From Malaya genurostris (taxonomy: Eukaryota; Arthropoda; Insecta; Diptera; Culicidae), in NCBI RefSeq assembly GCF_030247185.1, contig NC_080571.1, positions 210,052,880 to 210,116,879 on the forward strand: a stretch of 64,000 nucleotides of DNA, in the 5' to 3' direction. The position numbers were made by a program, and so were the translations under genes. Numbering within the stretch: the first letter of the stretch is position 1; every line of letters begins with the position of its first letter. This document shows, piece by piece, positions 35,049-47,439 of the stretch. The notes under the pieces are model-generated. The model searched no databases, was not told where the DNA came from, and saw only the letters and a list, made by a program, of their open reading frames with translations.

Positions 35049-38000
35049 AAAGGCTATAGCAGGATAAGCATGTAAAATCTGCCCCCAAAGGGAATTCATA
35101 TTGTTATACCACATTCGAAAGGTCATAGACTGTATACAATTTTCTCAAAGTTTCAGCCCTTTAACTGCCATATTGACGGAGCTAGGGTGGTTCTATTGAT
35201 TTTTATTTTATTTGATTTTTGAAGAAACTGCTTCTCCGAAAAATTTGAAAAAAATCAGGCATGTTTAAGGCATTATGGGGATGCTTCACAATTTTTATCA
35301 AAATTTTTGAAAATGTATTTCTTCCATTAAAAAATACTAGAAAATTTTAAAACATATATTTTCCCTCTTCCAATTTTTGCACCGCCCTGGATTTTTTAGT
35401 GATAAATAAAGAATTTTTGGACATGTTAAAGTGGTATGTTTTCATATTTTTAAAAAATGTGGACGACCAAAATATTTGATTTTCTCTAGAAAATAAATAA
35501 CAGTCGACCATGCGTCCCCATCAAATTCTGTTAAAAGGAAACGCATGGTGCTTTGTTCTAGTAGTTTATGCAACTCAAGCGCAGGGCTTAGAAATCAAAG
35601 TAACGAAAAGCAGGAAATGAGTTTCAACCTTTGCATAATACATACACGATCATACTTCGAGTAGAACCTAGAGAGCTACGAAGCAAGAACTTACTGGTAA
35701 GTGGTTCATATATGAATGGTAGTAATATATGAACGTCGCGAGTATCACACATATGAAATTCGGTTACGGCAGTCAAGAACTCGAGCTGGTGTCAGTTTTT
35801 TACGTGTTGCTGATGGATGTAATGAAAGTATAATGAAAGGAAGAATGAAAATTTCATTACAGTGTCAAAAGTTATCATAAAGATATGTTATCGAGGGATG
35901 TAAATAGTTTTCTGGAAAAATGTATGATAAAGATACAGTTGGAGTTTTGTGTTTGAAAACGTCAATCGAATATCTTTATGATGGTTTTCATGGTTGAAAT
36001 TTGAAACAACAACAGATATAAAAAAATAATGATGCGTTATTTTTCGTTTTTGAGTAATAACCTTTGCATAATTTCAAATCAAGCATTTATCGACCATGTC
36101 TATTAAAAACTTGATTCGCTGAATCGATCTCTTTAATTTTTGGGTATATTGTGTTGAAAGCTCCATATTTTCCAGAAAATATCTGAGAATACATAATTAA
36201 TTCAGTAAGTGATTTTCACTCTCAGAGGAACGCTTCCAGGTTTTTACAGGTTTAATAATTTTGTTCAAATTGCGAACGGGAAGTTCTAATAAGATAATAT
36301 TATCTATCCGAGAACGAGAGCAACAAGTATCGGAATATCGTAGCTCTGGAATAGAAGCTTTTGAAAAGGATGTTCTGCCAAGTAATTTTGGATTTAAAGC
36401 TTTATCACGAGATGACCCAATTGAGACACACAGATCACAAAAAAGCTATTCGGGCCGGTAATAAGTCTCATTTTTAAAAGCTTACAAGTACTATATCGAG
36501 TACACTACAAATTCGACTGGATATTTGGGAATCCAGCGCCGTTGCTGTGAATGCGTTATTGGCAATAGAACTGTTGGTTGCTGTTCACATGAGGCCGCCA
36601 TTATTCACTACCTTTCCTTATGCTCGGTTTTTATCCAGAATTGTGAGACCGGCGAAAATATTGTCAGAAATGCTTAAATCAGAACAGCTACCAAGTGACG
36701 ATGATAATTCTATAGAATAAACGAAAAGAATCAGAGAGAAAATGTGTGCATTGAAACAGCAATGTATTTTTATAACATTTTTATCCCATTTCCAATTAAA
36801 TGAAAAATACAGTCAATAATTTTCAGAAATTTTTTCGTGACCTTTCTTACATGAAACTTTTTAATCATTTCATAAAGACAATTGAAGTTTCAATTTAATA
36901 ATTGACCCTTTTGAGTCTTAGTTCTGACTCCTACTGCGTCCATTAGTTCATCCAATAGCAAAATTTTATCATTTTAAAATGATGTGCTGATAAAAAAAAC
37001 TCCAAGTGGGTTATGAAATCAACCACAAAATGTATAAAAATTTCAGCTTATTTTAAAATTTATAGCAGTTCATCGTTTGGTTTAAATAATATGATATTTA
37101 AAAAATAAGAGGAATATGCTTTATTAAACTCAAATTGATGTGACTATATGAGTATTATATTAGGATAAGAATTCTATGTAATAGTGATGCTACGGCGAAG
37201 AACAACTTATGTAAATTGCCTTAAGAAATAAACGTATTTATGGAAAAACAATTCTAAGAAATCGATTCCAACCTTCATCAGTGGCCACTTTTGTTTGACA
37301 CCAATATAAAAAAGAAAAAATTAAATTCACTGCTGTTTCAACTCGCTATGTATTTAGTGAAATGTACAAAGCTGGCAAAAAGAAAACCGCGTTGTACGAG
37401 ACCCAACAGTGCAAAACGATTTGACCATTTCATGAAACACTATCGAATCATCGAATTATATACAGTCACTCGCTCTAGTTCTTGACTGCCGTAACCGAAT
37501 TTCATATGTGTGATACTCGCGACGTTCATATATTACTACCATTCATATATGAACCACTTACCAGTAAGTTCTTGCTTTGTAGCTTTTCTAGGTTGTACCC
37601 GAAGTATGATCGTGTATGTATTATGCAAAGGTTGATACTCATTTCCTTCTTTTCGTGCTCTTGAGTTGCATCATAAACTACTAGAACAAAGCACCATGCG
37701 TTTCCCTTTTAAGAGAACTTTATGGGAACGCATGGTCGACTACTACTAGAAACTGCTAAGATAAAGCACCATGCGTTTCCTTCTCTCAGAATTTGATGGG
37801 AACGCATGGTCGACTGTTATTGATTTTTTAGAAAAAAATAAACATTTTGGTCGTCCACATTTTTAAAAAATATGAAAACATACCATTTTAACATGTCCAA
37901 AAATTCTTTATTTATCACTAAAAAATCCAGGGTGGTGCAAAAATTGGAAGAGGGAAAAAATATGTTCCTAAATTTTCTAGTATTTTTTAATGAAAGTAAT

Positions 38001-38272
38001 ACATATTCAAAAATTTTGAAAAAAAAATTGTGAAGCATCCCCATAATACCTTAAACATAACTGATTTTTTTCAAATTTTTCGGAGGAGCAATTTCTTCAA
38101 AAATCAAATAAAATAAAAATCAATAGAACCACCCTAGCTCCGTCAATATGGCAGTTAAAGGGTTGAAACTTTGAGAAAATTGTTTACAGTCTATGACCTT
38201 TCGGATGTGGTATAACAATATGAATTCCCTTTGGGGGTAGATTTCACATGCTTATCCTGCTATAGCCTTTGG
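35049..38272 (+). mobile_element. DNA transposon with long terminal inverted repeats
   Basis: Two inverted arms, about 35049-35796 and 37468-38272, share about 750 bp at high similarity. Outermost sequence AAAGGCTATAGCAGGATAAG; innermost near GGCAGTCAAGAACT. The right arm is longer because a block of about 60 bp is duplicated at about 37690-37815. About 1.7 kb of AT-rich interior carries the decayed C-terminus of a transposase. I could not find matching target duplications at the outer ends (left flank GATATTAT, right flank GGACTATT). The superfamily is not assigned. Confidence 0.85.
36400..36720 (+). pseudogene. Decayed transposase C-terminus with a SWIM-like finger
   Basis: In the frame starting at 36477 the sequence reads YYIEYTTNSTGYLGIQRRC, then CEC, then nine residues, then CSH: a CxCx9CxH arrangement of the SWIM zinc-finger kind. 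The text continues EAAIIHYLS, shifts frame near 36625, and continues YARFLSRIVRPAKILSEML with an acidic tail and a stop at 36718-36720. An upstream open frame (36261-36461) may be part of the same protein in another frame. A finger of this type at the C-terminus of a DDE transposase fits the surrounding long-TIR element. The catalytic core was not found and is probably deleted or decayed beyond recognition. Confidence 0.55.
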
Positions 38273-38449
38273 ACTATTTTTTAACGTAAACCGCTTGGAG
38301 CTCGCATTGGTTAGTATTGTTATCAATATAGTTTATTAATATCAGGTCTTAACCTGTTAGTGATTGATGAGTAATGTATACTGAGGACTTTTTCACGCGT
38401 TTTTTTTACATAACGAAGCTACTCGGTTTTTTTACGCAAGCAATGTCTG

Positions 38450-39425
38450 TCTGTGTGTGTGTGTCAAATAATCTCACTAGGTTTTCTCGGAGATGGCTTA
38501 ACCGATTTTGACAAACTAGAATTCAAATAAAAGGTCTCGTGGTCCCATACGGAATTCCTGAACTTCATCCGGATCCGACTTCCGGTTCCGGAGTTATAGG
38601 GTAAAGTGTGTTCAATATTGTACACCGTCACTTAAACCGGCGAAACGAAAAACGTAAAAAAATTTCTAAACTGGTCTCAAAACTACACAAATCGATAGTC
38701 ATTTTCAGTAGGCAACTAAACAAACCGATTCCGGCTATCCTGGTTCACGGTATCTGGTTCCGGAAGTACCGGAAATAGTGGTCATATATACCAAAATAGG
38801 TCTCACTCACTTTTCTCAGCGATGGTTCGACCGATTTCCACAAACTTAGATTCAAATGAAAGGTCTTCCGATCCTATACGAAATTCCTGAATTTCGTCCG
38901 GATCCGACTTCCGATTCCGGAGTTATATGGTGCGTACTAGAAGTTAGTCCTTGTTGGCGGTTCAATGCATAGGGCACTGGTCCAACAAACCAGTTGTCGT
39001 ATGTTCGAGCCTCGACCTGGAAGGATTCGTAGTGTCAGTAGGATCGTAGCACCAGCCATGCAATGGTACACTCTGAATTGGCTGCGAAGTCTGTTGAAAC
39101 AAAAGGTCAAATTCCACTACAGGAATGTAATACCAAGGCTTTGCTACTAGAAGAGTTTTTGTGTCATGTTAGTTGGTGGCCGTACGAACCGACTTTGATT
39201 ATACCGGTTCTCGGGTTCCGGTGCCGGAAGTGCATATAATAGTGAACCCATTTCGTTTTCTTAAGGATGGCTTACGCAATCAAAGCACTGTTTTATTCTG
39301 TATGTTATGCATAAACAATCTCTTGGTTTCTTTCAAAAATCGAAAAAAAAAATGTTTGAATAGAATACCACAATATTATATGTACATGAGAAAGGCATCA
39401 TTATACCACTAGGTGGAATAAAACA
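38450..39425 (+). repeat. Family Y repeat, interrupted by a SINE
   Basis: Well-preserved blocks with CATCCGGATCCGACTTCCGG at about 38567 and CGTCCGGATCCGACTTCCG at about 38896, and the tail GAGAAAGGCATCATTATACC / ACTAGGTGGAATA at about 39388-39420. A family 1 SINE is inserted at 38944-39144. Confidence 0.7.
38944..39144 (+). repeat. tRNA-derived SINE (family 1) with 9-bp target duplication
   Basis: TACTAGAAG at 38935-38943 and 39145-39153 flanks the element exactly. The head has GCATAGGGCACTGGTCC and box B TGTTCGAGCCTC; the tail ends ...CCAAGGCTTTGC. It is 201 bp long, equal to the copies in the tandem array. Confidence 0.88.
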
Positions 39426-39429
39426 GGTT

Positions 39430-41640
39430 TTTTTGAGATTACACCCGATCTGAACGTTTCATGCATTTCTAAGATATTTGACATGAAAAAAAAATTCTTT
39501 AGTTTTGCGGTTTTTTTACGCGGTACGTATCCCCTGCGTAAAAAGAGACCTTAGTATATTTATTCAAAATCATTATTGCTGAATTTTCTACAAATCCACG
39601 CATGTTACTTGTATCTGATTGGGTATTATACCGTAGGTATTCTGCGTAGAAAACATGTAGAAAATTCGACACGGGCATAATTAGTACTAAAGTACATTTT
39701 TAGTATCCCGGATGATTTAATATGCCGAAAAGCAGATAACGCAACTCTGTTTCAACTGCAGGATTTTATTTAAAATTGCTGCCGAACGAGAGATGCAGCT
39801 TAGGTGGTAACCGTATTAAAACAGTTGTTGTTGAGCCATTAGTTATGGTTTAAATGATTTAAATTAATGAATATCTTTCTCTGTGGGTAATAACCCAACC
39901 GACACCGTAGATAATAAACGAATACCATACCAAAATAGAGCTCTCGTTTCCAAACTCTTTCATTAGACTTACAAAGAAAACAAGTACTCCTGCTGATGCA
40001 ACGCTTCAGGCATTCTATCATTTTTTTCCCCGTCCCATTAGCGACCCGCAACATCAAACATAATTTCACGTTTGTGCCCCCTCGACTGCCTGTCTACGGA
40101 GTAAAATAGGTACCTTTTTTTAGTTCCGCATGTTTTTCCTCCCCATCATTGGCTGTGTTTGAGTTATGATCGCAATCAGAGATGATTACGGCGATCGCGA
40201 CATCTTTTTTTAGCTATTTAGGTAGTAATGAAAAATCACGCCGTAATTTTTCACCTTCATCGTCGGCTCTGACAGCTCGACGCTAGCGTTAGGATTAACT
40301 TTCACAGAATGTAGTTACAAGCTGCGCGATAAGTCATGATTGAAATCGTTGCACAGAGACACTTCCTCACCCACCGGCTCGGCACGGCACGGCAGGGCAC
40401 ATATCTCAACTCTCCAACGAGGCAAGTGATGAGATGGAGGAACTTTTTTTTGCGCGGCCTGAGGAAAGCTGTTTTAGGCACCTACTCAGTGCCTACGCAC
40501 GGGGGTACCCATTTGAGGTCTTTTGCTCTGGCCAGTGGCTCCAGGAGTCACTTATGGTTGCTTGTTTGCTGATTTGAAATTGGTTTCTTTCTACCTTGCC
40601 GTCAACACGCTTTGCAATAAAAGAGAAATTGGTTGCATGAGTGTAGTTTTTCTTCTTCTTCTTCTTCTTTTTCTCCATCTGTGACTCATCTCCATCGCGT
40701 TTGTCACGTTAGCTGCCATACCGAGGACATTAGCGCAGTTATGAAACATTTGGTCACACGGTGCAATTCCATTTCTGTTTTAGCGAAGATCTCAGTTTTC
40801 TTGCCAAACAGTTCATTGACACGCCCAAGCGCCTGCAGTTGAATGAATTCCAAGCCTCCGTAGTTAGTTTGAAATATCAACTCCGATTGCATTCCGAAAA
40901 CATATTACGGGTGCCAGTTCTGAATGTAAGCGATAAGAAAACATGTTTGTTTTTTTTTCGCTTCTTGAATTCCAACGTCTCCCCTGCCGTGCCTGATTAA
41001 TTGAACACTCGGTGCGTTGGCAAACCTGTGCTCAAACTGTAGGCACAACCAAATTCGAGTTCACGGATGTTGTTTCTTTTTTGCTTCCAGTACACCACTG
41101 AAGTATTGCGAATGTGGTGACAGAATCACATTATTGATAACAAGAGTTTTACATCAGCGATACCCCTCTAATGCAATGTTCATTTAAAATAAAATTCCGG
41201 TATGTCAAGCAGAGTTCCGGTTAGGAGCAGACAGAACAAGTGTTGCTAAAAACGGAACTGATTACTTAGTTCAGCTCCGCTGTGGTGTTATTTAATAAGA
41301 ATTATTGAGATTTATTTATCTATGAATATGCGAGAAATAGCTGCTTCAAGCTGATATCATTTTCCTACTTGTGAACGCGTCAATACCGTTAATCACTGCC
41401 TCTTGAAGGTGTCGATTCAACTATCCGATCCAAACATCGGATATGCACTCCTAAACATTCACTGTTTTCGGATGTTTGACGAAATCGGCATTGTTTCTCA
41501 GCCAGGGACGCTTCTATCGAACCAAATCATTTTCAACTATTCGCGACGCCTTTCTCATATAGGAAAACTATGAAAACTATTACTGTGAAAACCAACTTTT
41601 TAACCGAGACCCGGGTGTCGAATGTTATATACCATGAACT
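39430..41640. other. Mostly unique sequence, no supported gene
   Basis: Contains a (TTC)n stretch at about 40648-40672 and a GC-richer part around 40360-40520 (CGGCACGGCACGGCAGGGCAC near 40380). Open frames here (39839-40069, 40336-40572, 40761-41000) have no recognisable domains. Exon-like or promoter-like DNA is possible but not demonstrable. Confidence 0.35.
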
Positions 41641-42375
41641 GAGCAAATGTTTTTGGGTGTGTGTGTGTATGTAACAAAAATGTGCACTGGGTTTTCACAA
41701 ACGATTGAAATAAAAAGTCTCTTGGTCCCATAGGCTGCTATTGAATTTTAGCCGGATCGAACATCCGGTTCGGGAGTAACATAGTAAAATGTGCGAAAAA
41801 ATAGGAAACAGTGCATTCGATTTTCTCAGAAATCGCTGAAGCGGTTTTCTTTAAATTAAATTCAAATTAAAGGGAAATTATTAAATTTTATTTGGATCCG
41901 ACTTTCGCATTTGCAAAATGAACTAAAAAAGTGCACTCGATTTTCTCAGAGACCGCTCAATCCATTTTCACAAGCTCACGTTCAAATGAAAGATATCACA
42001 ACCCCGTATGGCACGACTAAATTGCATTAAGCCCATTATAACCTCCGGTTCCAGAATTACAGACTGATAAGTATGAAAATTCCATTTTCAGGAGCGCGTT
42101 TTTATACGTGACACGGTAAAATCAAATCAAATACATTTAAATAGTCGTATAATTTTTCAATTAGGCATTTTAAACCTTCATTAAGACCGAAAATGTAAAA
42201 ACGAAAAATTCTTTTTAATTTGGGATAAAACTGTTTAAAATTGAAAAGGTTATACTTATGTTTGCCAAAACTTTTTTTATCTTATTCAATATTCTGAAGA
42301 TTCCCTTAGTAATATTAAACATGAATTATATGAGAAAGACATTATAATACCACTAGGTGGATTAAAACAGATTTT
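41640..42375 (+). repeat. Family Y repeat with conserved 3' tail
   Basis: Diverged blocks (GGATCGAACATCCGGTTCGG near 41755, GGATCCGACTTTCGC near 41895) end in GAGAAAGACATTATAATACC / ACTAGGTGG at about 42331-42366. Confidence 0.6.
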
Positions 42376-42691
42376 GATTATAAGCAATTCCTAAAATGTG
42401 TAGCAGGTTATCATATTTCACATACTCCGATTTAATTAAAACTTTGTACATATTTTCAATTTTTTACATATGGAGAAACGAATCCGTCTTAAGACTAAAA
42501 AAGTTACCGAAAAAAAACAATTAAATCGGCTCTGATAAGGAGTGTATCGAAAATAAGCTATACACATACATTTGTGCTGTACGCATGTATTTGTGATGGT
42601 TTTTATTGCTCAGATCACAGCATGCTGTGCGTTTGGCTGTCAGCTTTCGTTTGTTTACTTGTTTTTGCTGTTGAAATTCTGCGTTTTCAAA

Positions 42692-43778
42692 ATGTCGCGT
42701 ATTAAGAAGGCAGTGAAAATTAATGCCGTTTTTCATTGAAAAACACTGGTGGCGTGGATTTCTCTGGTTTTGCACTTTCGAGCGGAAATGAAAAACGGCA
42801 TAAGGTTTCGGACACATGGCGCAGTGAGAAGGGTATTACTAGGCGAAAATTGGCGAAGCGGTTTGGAATTCATCATGTCAGTGTTAAAACCATCATTAAT
42901 AAATTTGAGGAACACTATTCTTTGGATGAGATACCAGGAAGAGGCAGAAAATCCGGTTCTTCCAACCCGAAACTGGACCAGAAAGTGGTATCTCTAATCA
43001 TGAAGAACAAATCAATGTCAATACGTGATTTGGCCAAAAAAAAAGCAGGAACGAGTGTCGGAATGATCCAGCGTGTCAAGAGGCGAAATCACCTGAAGAC
43101 CTACAAGAAGCAGAAAATCTCAAAAAAAAGTGTACAAGAGAAGAAGCGAACAGTAACAAGGACCCGGGAATTGTATTCGCGTCTTTTGCAGTGTCCGGAT
43201 GCACGCGTTTTGATAAACAATGAGACATATGTAAAGGAGGACTCAAAAACCCTTCCAGGTTCACAATACTTTACTGTCGTCGTTGGGGAGGATGTGAGCG
43301 ATGCGGACAGGTCGATTCAAGTGGAGAAACTCGGTAATGGCAAGCAATATGTTCCTGTGGTTTGAAGTCAACCATTTTTTACACTACCGGAATTATAAAG
43401 GCAGAAATCTATCCATCTGAGTGTCTTCAGAAAAGATTGCTGCCTTTACATAAGAAGCATAGCACACCTCCACTGTTTTGGCCGGATTTAACGTCGGCTC
43501 ACTATGTCAAAACCACTCTCAATTGGCTTGCGGAAAAGGGTATAAATTTCATTGAGAAAAATATCAATTCCCTAAATTGCCCTCAGCTTCGACCCATCGA
43601 ACGTTACTGGGCAATCGTGAAGAGGGTCTTCAATAAGACTGGTAAGGCAACTGAGAACATGCAGGAGTTCAAAAAAAATTTGGACTCAAGCGTCCAAAAA
43701 ATGCGATGCAACACTTGTCCGGAACTTGATGAAGAGCGTTCGATCAAAAGTTCGAATATTCGTGAAGGAATATCATAA
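42692..43778 (+). pseudogene. ITmD37E transposase, inactivated by insertion and mutations
   Basis: The original ATG survives at 42692 (MSRIKKAVKI). A 77-bp MITE plus its TAA duplication adds 80 bases and shifts the frame at 42724. Downstream the helix-turn-helix, GRGRKSGSSNPKLD linker and second helix-turn-helix are readable. The first catalytic position is INNETY where copy 1 has MDDETF, so the Asp is lost. A further frame change near 43315-43365 precedes the second half, which keeps FWPDLTSAHY and RPIERYW (second Asp and Glu, 37 residues apart). It stops at 43776-43778. It cannot make an active enzyme. Confidence 0.88.
42724..42800. mobile_element. 77-bp micro-MITE with TAA target duplication
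   Basis: Bounded by a perfect 14-bp inverted repeat (TGCCGTTTTTCATT) and flanked by TAA on both sides (42721-42723, 42801-42803). Copy 1 of the transposon shows the empty site AATTAAGGTTCTG. A three-base TWA duplication fits PIF/Harbinger-type mobilisation. Confidence 0.9.
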
Positions 43779-43913
43779 ATTTCATCCGGTTTTCATTATG
43801 CTCAAGTTTAACCTCGTACAATAAAGGATCAAATTTAGTTTGAATAAAATATCGTTTTTTACCATAATTTGAAAGAAAAATTTGTGGATAGCTTATTTTC
43901 GATACACTCTTTA

Positions 43914-44430
43914 TTTTGAGAAATATTTTATTTTCCACAAAAAATGCTCATGGGAATTGTGTGAGTTGAAAAGTGAAAAAACTACCGCTGAAATAATTTT
44001 TTAAAAGTATGGACAAAACTTTGTTGTTGATGGAAAATAGTCACTTCAACAATAAAGTTTTACTCTATAGATCAAATTAGTTTTCTTCGTCCTAGAAGTA
44101 ACCGTTTTTGAGATATTCAGACACATAATTCAGTATGTTCAGATTTTTGTAGAATTTATCCGTTTTTCCTCTAACTGCAGTTTGTAAACTATTAATAGTA
44201 CAAAAATGGTGTCGTAGAAGATGCTAGTTGGGTCGCTGTAAATAATTATACACTGAAAAATCTTTTTTCTCATATTACTCATATTTTAAAAATCATTACT
44301 AGAAGATTCTGTCAAGATTTTTTCTTTCAAGCTTGAATAAAATCAAAAACTTCCTTTGGGTATAAACTGGCATAACCTTTTCAATTTGTAAACAGTTATG
44401 TCAAATTAAAATAGATTTAAGTGTGGCAAC
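43914..44430. other. AT-rich sequence, no gene
   Basis: Nothing recognisable apart from A and T runs. Confidence 0.35.
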
Positions 44431-45320
44431 TCTGCACGCTATACAAAATTGAACAAAGCACGCTGTGTGCTAGGCGGGGGTGTTATCTTCCTCCGTACCA
44501 GCACGTAACGATGCGTTGCGGTTTTGCATAATTTTGTATGACAGTTTGAAAGTTTTGATAATCATTGTCCTTTTATTATGGAACCGGAAGTCGGCTCTGG
44601 GTGAAATTGCACAGTATTTTTTAAGACAATGAGAGCTTTAATTTGAATCATGGTTTGTGAAAATCGGTATAACCGTTGCTGAAAAATCGAAGTGAGTTCC
44701 GTTTTTGAACCTTTGCTTCACTATTACCGGTGCGTTCGGAAGCGGAAACAAGCGAATAGTAACCCCAAAGTATATTTATATATCCACTAAATAACAAGGT
44801 TTCTCAACTAGATGGATTTTTCAGTAAGTTGGATACAAATTTGCACCTCGTTTCGCCATCACTTTTGAAAAAATACTCATGAAATTGAGCACTTTTTACT
44901 TATCGTGCTGTAATACCGGAACCGAAAGTCGGATCTGGATTAACTTTTCGGGAACTTTTTCAATAATTTGAAGACCTTTTATTTGCATCTTGCAATTTTA
45001 GACAAACTTTAAATTGCATGCTATGGGATCATAAGACCTTTCGCTTGAATCTAAGTGTGTGAAAATCGGTCACGTCATCTCTGAGTAAAGTGAGAGACGA
45101 TTTTTTTCATGATTTTTATGCATATCACCTTGTAATTCCGGTACCGGAAGTCGGATCGGGATAAAATTAAATAGCGGTATATGGGACCGTAAGGCCTTTC
45201 ATTTGAATCTGAGTTTGTGAAAATCAGTTCAGCCATATCTGAGAAAATCTGGTGACATTATTTGTCACACACAGACATTTGCTCAGCCCGTCGAGTTGAG
45301 TCGAGTGGTATATGACATGT
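44430..45320 (-). repeat. Family Y repeat, inverse of the copy at 3180-3710
   Basis: The part from about 44430 to 44950 matches 3180-3710 on the other strand, including the segment bordering the mariner relic (AATTGAACAAAGCACG near 44446). It runs on to the family tail ACAGACATTTGCTCAGCCCG and GAGTGGTATATGACAT near 45268-45320. Confidence 0.6.
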
Positions 45321-46200
45321 TGGATGTCATATACATGACAATATATGGCAATGTTGGAAAATAAACAGAAAAACTCTACTTGAAATTTCCTGTTAAGAGC
45401 AGTCAGTGTGATAGGCTAAATTTGTTTTCTTTCAAAAAGGTAAAATTAAAGATAAACTTTTTTCGACTTAAAGAAAGGTTGCTATGAGTAAATTTATTGC
45501 TGCTGACCAGTAAAGTCGTTTTCAAATATTTAAATGACTATTTTCATCAAGAACTTGAATTTTTGAAAATCTTCATGTTTTTATGTTTCGTCCTACCTAG
45601 CAGTTCAACATAAATCGCTACGCAGGCGTAAAGTTTGTGCTATTTGCAGAACTCGGTTAGTTTTGCACCAAACAATGAGTTGAACGAATACGGTAACTAC
45701 TAGATTTGTTGAAAGGCCTGAATCGTATTTTTCTCAACTTGTTGGTTACAATAACAGTTTCGGGATAAAAATCGATCACAGTTTGGGATGTGTTTTTTCC
45801 TTCTTTAATTATTTTTTTCGGTCGACTATTTGAGTTTTCAAAATAGCGATTGATTTTCTTTCATTTTACAGATTTTTTAGAGTGTCGCATTTATTTTCTA
45901 CGACATATTTTTCAACACAATTATTCTACTAATAGCAGTTTCCAAGTCTCAACGATTTAAAGCAATTGTCAGGCAAAAAACAATCGCCCTTTTGAAAAAT
46001 CTTTTATGAGTCAAATTGGTCTGCAGACGTGTTTCAAATCAAAGCAATTCGATCCACCTTTTCTGTTGCTAATTTCTGAAATTACTATTACATAACAGAA
46101 TGAACCATTGAAATTTCAAATAATACTGTACGGTGCTGGGTTCAATACCTGTGTATTGAAATATGACCATATTTCCAAGAGAAAAAAGTCAGGCATTAAA
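45321..46200. other. Unique DNA with a foldback-family fragment, no gene
   Basis: About 45540-45690 (GTTTCGTCCTACCTAGCAG, GCTATTTGCAGAAC) resembles the centre of the foldback element at 48655-48765. The rest was not identified. Confidence 0.35.
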
Positions 46201-46210
46201 ATCTTTTTTG

Positions 46211-46377
46211 TAGAAGTTGACCATTCTGTTTCAACAGACTTCGCAGCCGATTCGTAGCGTACAGAACCATTGCAGGGCTAGAACTACGGTTGAGACTACG
46301 AATTCTTCCAAGTCGGGGCTCGAACTCTCGACAACTGGCTTGTAAGACCAACGTTCTGTGCATTGATAACCTGGGAA
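46211..46377 (-). repeat. tRNA-derived SINE (family 1), truncated
   Basis: The minus strand carries box B AGTTCGAGCCCCGACTTGG, CGTAGTCTCAACCGTAG and TCGGCTGCGAAGTCTGTTG. The 3' end is shortened or diverged compared with the 200-bp copies. Confidence 0.75.
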
Positions 46378-46444
46378 CAATTGGACTCACAACTTTAAAT
46401 GTTGGACACGCTCAAATAGCTAAGATTTCATAAATTGGATTTTT

Positions 46445-46596
46445 TTTTTTGTTTCAATTATAGAGGCTTTAACATCTTAGGTCATTCGCCTCTTCGGACC
46501 AGAAAATCGTTCTGACCCTATGTGCGGGGTTGGGAATCGAACCCAGGCGGGCTGCGTGAAAGGCATCGACTATCCCATCACGCTATACCCGTCCCC
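46445..46596 (-). repeat. tRNA-derived SINE (family 2) with 12-bp target duplication
   Basis: The minus strand begins GGGGACGGGTATAGCGTGATGG, has box B GGGTTCGATTCCC and ends with an A-rich tail. AATTGGATTTTT flanks it at 46433-46444 and 46597-46608. This is the most complete member here. Confidence 0.85.
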
Positions 46597-46797
46597 AATT
46601 GGATTTTTATCTATTGGTAATATGAAGGGGGAAAATTTTTTTAACCATCGAATTTGAATCGGTTAACGCTAGAACGCTCTCGTGACTTTTTCTATACGTA
46701 AACGCGCTTTGGGGAAATCTGTTGAAATCTGTTTTGATGTATTTACAAGTAAACGGTACACTTTTATTCCAAAACCTATCAAATAATTCTCTATAAA

Positions 46798-46966
46798 AGC
46801 AAAGTCTTGGCATTACATTCCTGTTATGGAATTTGGTATTTTTGTTCCAACAGACTTTGCAACCGATTCTTAGCGAACAGAATCATTGCATGGCTAATAC
46901 TACGATCCTACTCGAACATATGACAATTGGCTTGTAAGACCAGCACCGTATGTATTGAACCGCCAA
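46798..46966 (-). repeat. tRNA-derived SINE (family 1), internally deleted
   Basis: The minus strand has GGCGGTTCAATACATACGG, then TGTTCGAGTAGGATCGTAG (about 25 bases missing between box B and the body), and ends ...CCAAGACTTTGCT. Confidence 0.75.
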
Positions 46967-47439
46967 TCCTGGTCAGAATTTTTTATGATAATTCGTATTT
47001 GAGTTCGGTAAATTTTTCTATGAAGTAAAACATTTTTTTTATGAAACAAATCCTCAAATTCTCAAATTCTGCTATAACTCCAGCCTTTCACAATCGATTT
47101 TGAAAATTTTTATGGTATTGTAAAGGATTTAAAATTGTGAATGTTTTCCTAGACAGTTAAAAAGTGCAACAAACGAAAGCATTTGTTAATGCCATATGTA
47201 GTGAGCTAATGGTTTTGCACGGTATAAAAATGATAACATATTCCAGTTTAACGAATGTGTTTTGTTTCTGTTATTCGTGAAGTCAAAAATATCGCGACAT
47301 CGTTTCACTCGTATTTGCCACAAATCTATAATATTATTTATCAAATGGTTACTTCTACATACAAGCTAGACATTGCTATTGTTCAGCTAACAATACTTTT
47401 TACATTTTACTCGCCTACTATGTTTAGATATTTTGTTCA

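Larger units (their letters stand above)
42538..43911 (+). mobile_element. ITmD37E (DD37E) transposon, copy 2
   Basis: A 1374-bp element flanked by TA (42536-42537 and 43912-43913) with inverted ends AGGAGTGTATCGAAAATAAG and the complement of AAGAGTGTATCGAAAATAAG. It is longer than copy 1 because of a 77-bp insertion near its 5' end. Confidence 0.9.

Noticed and set aside
35049..35060. hAT-type 8-bp target duplication at the long-TIR element
   Set aside because: The flanking octamers GATATTAT and GGACTATT do not match.
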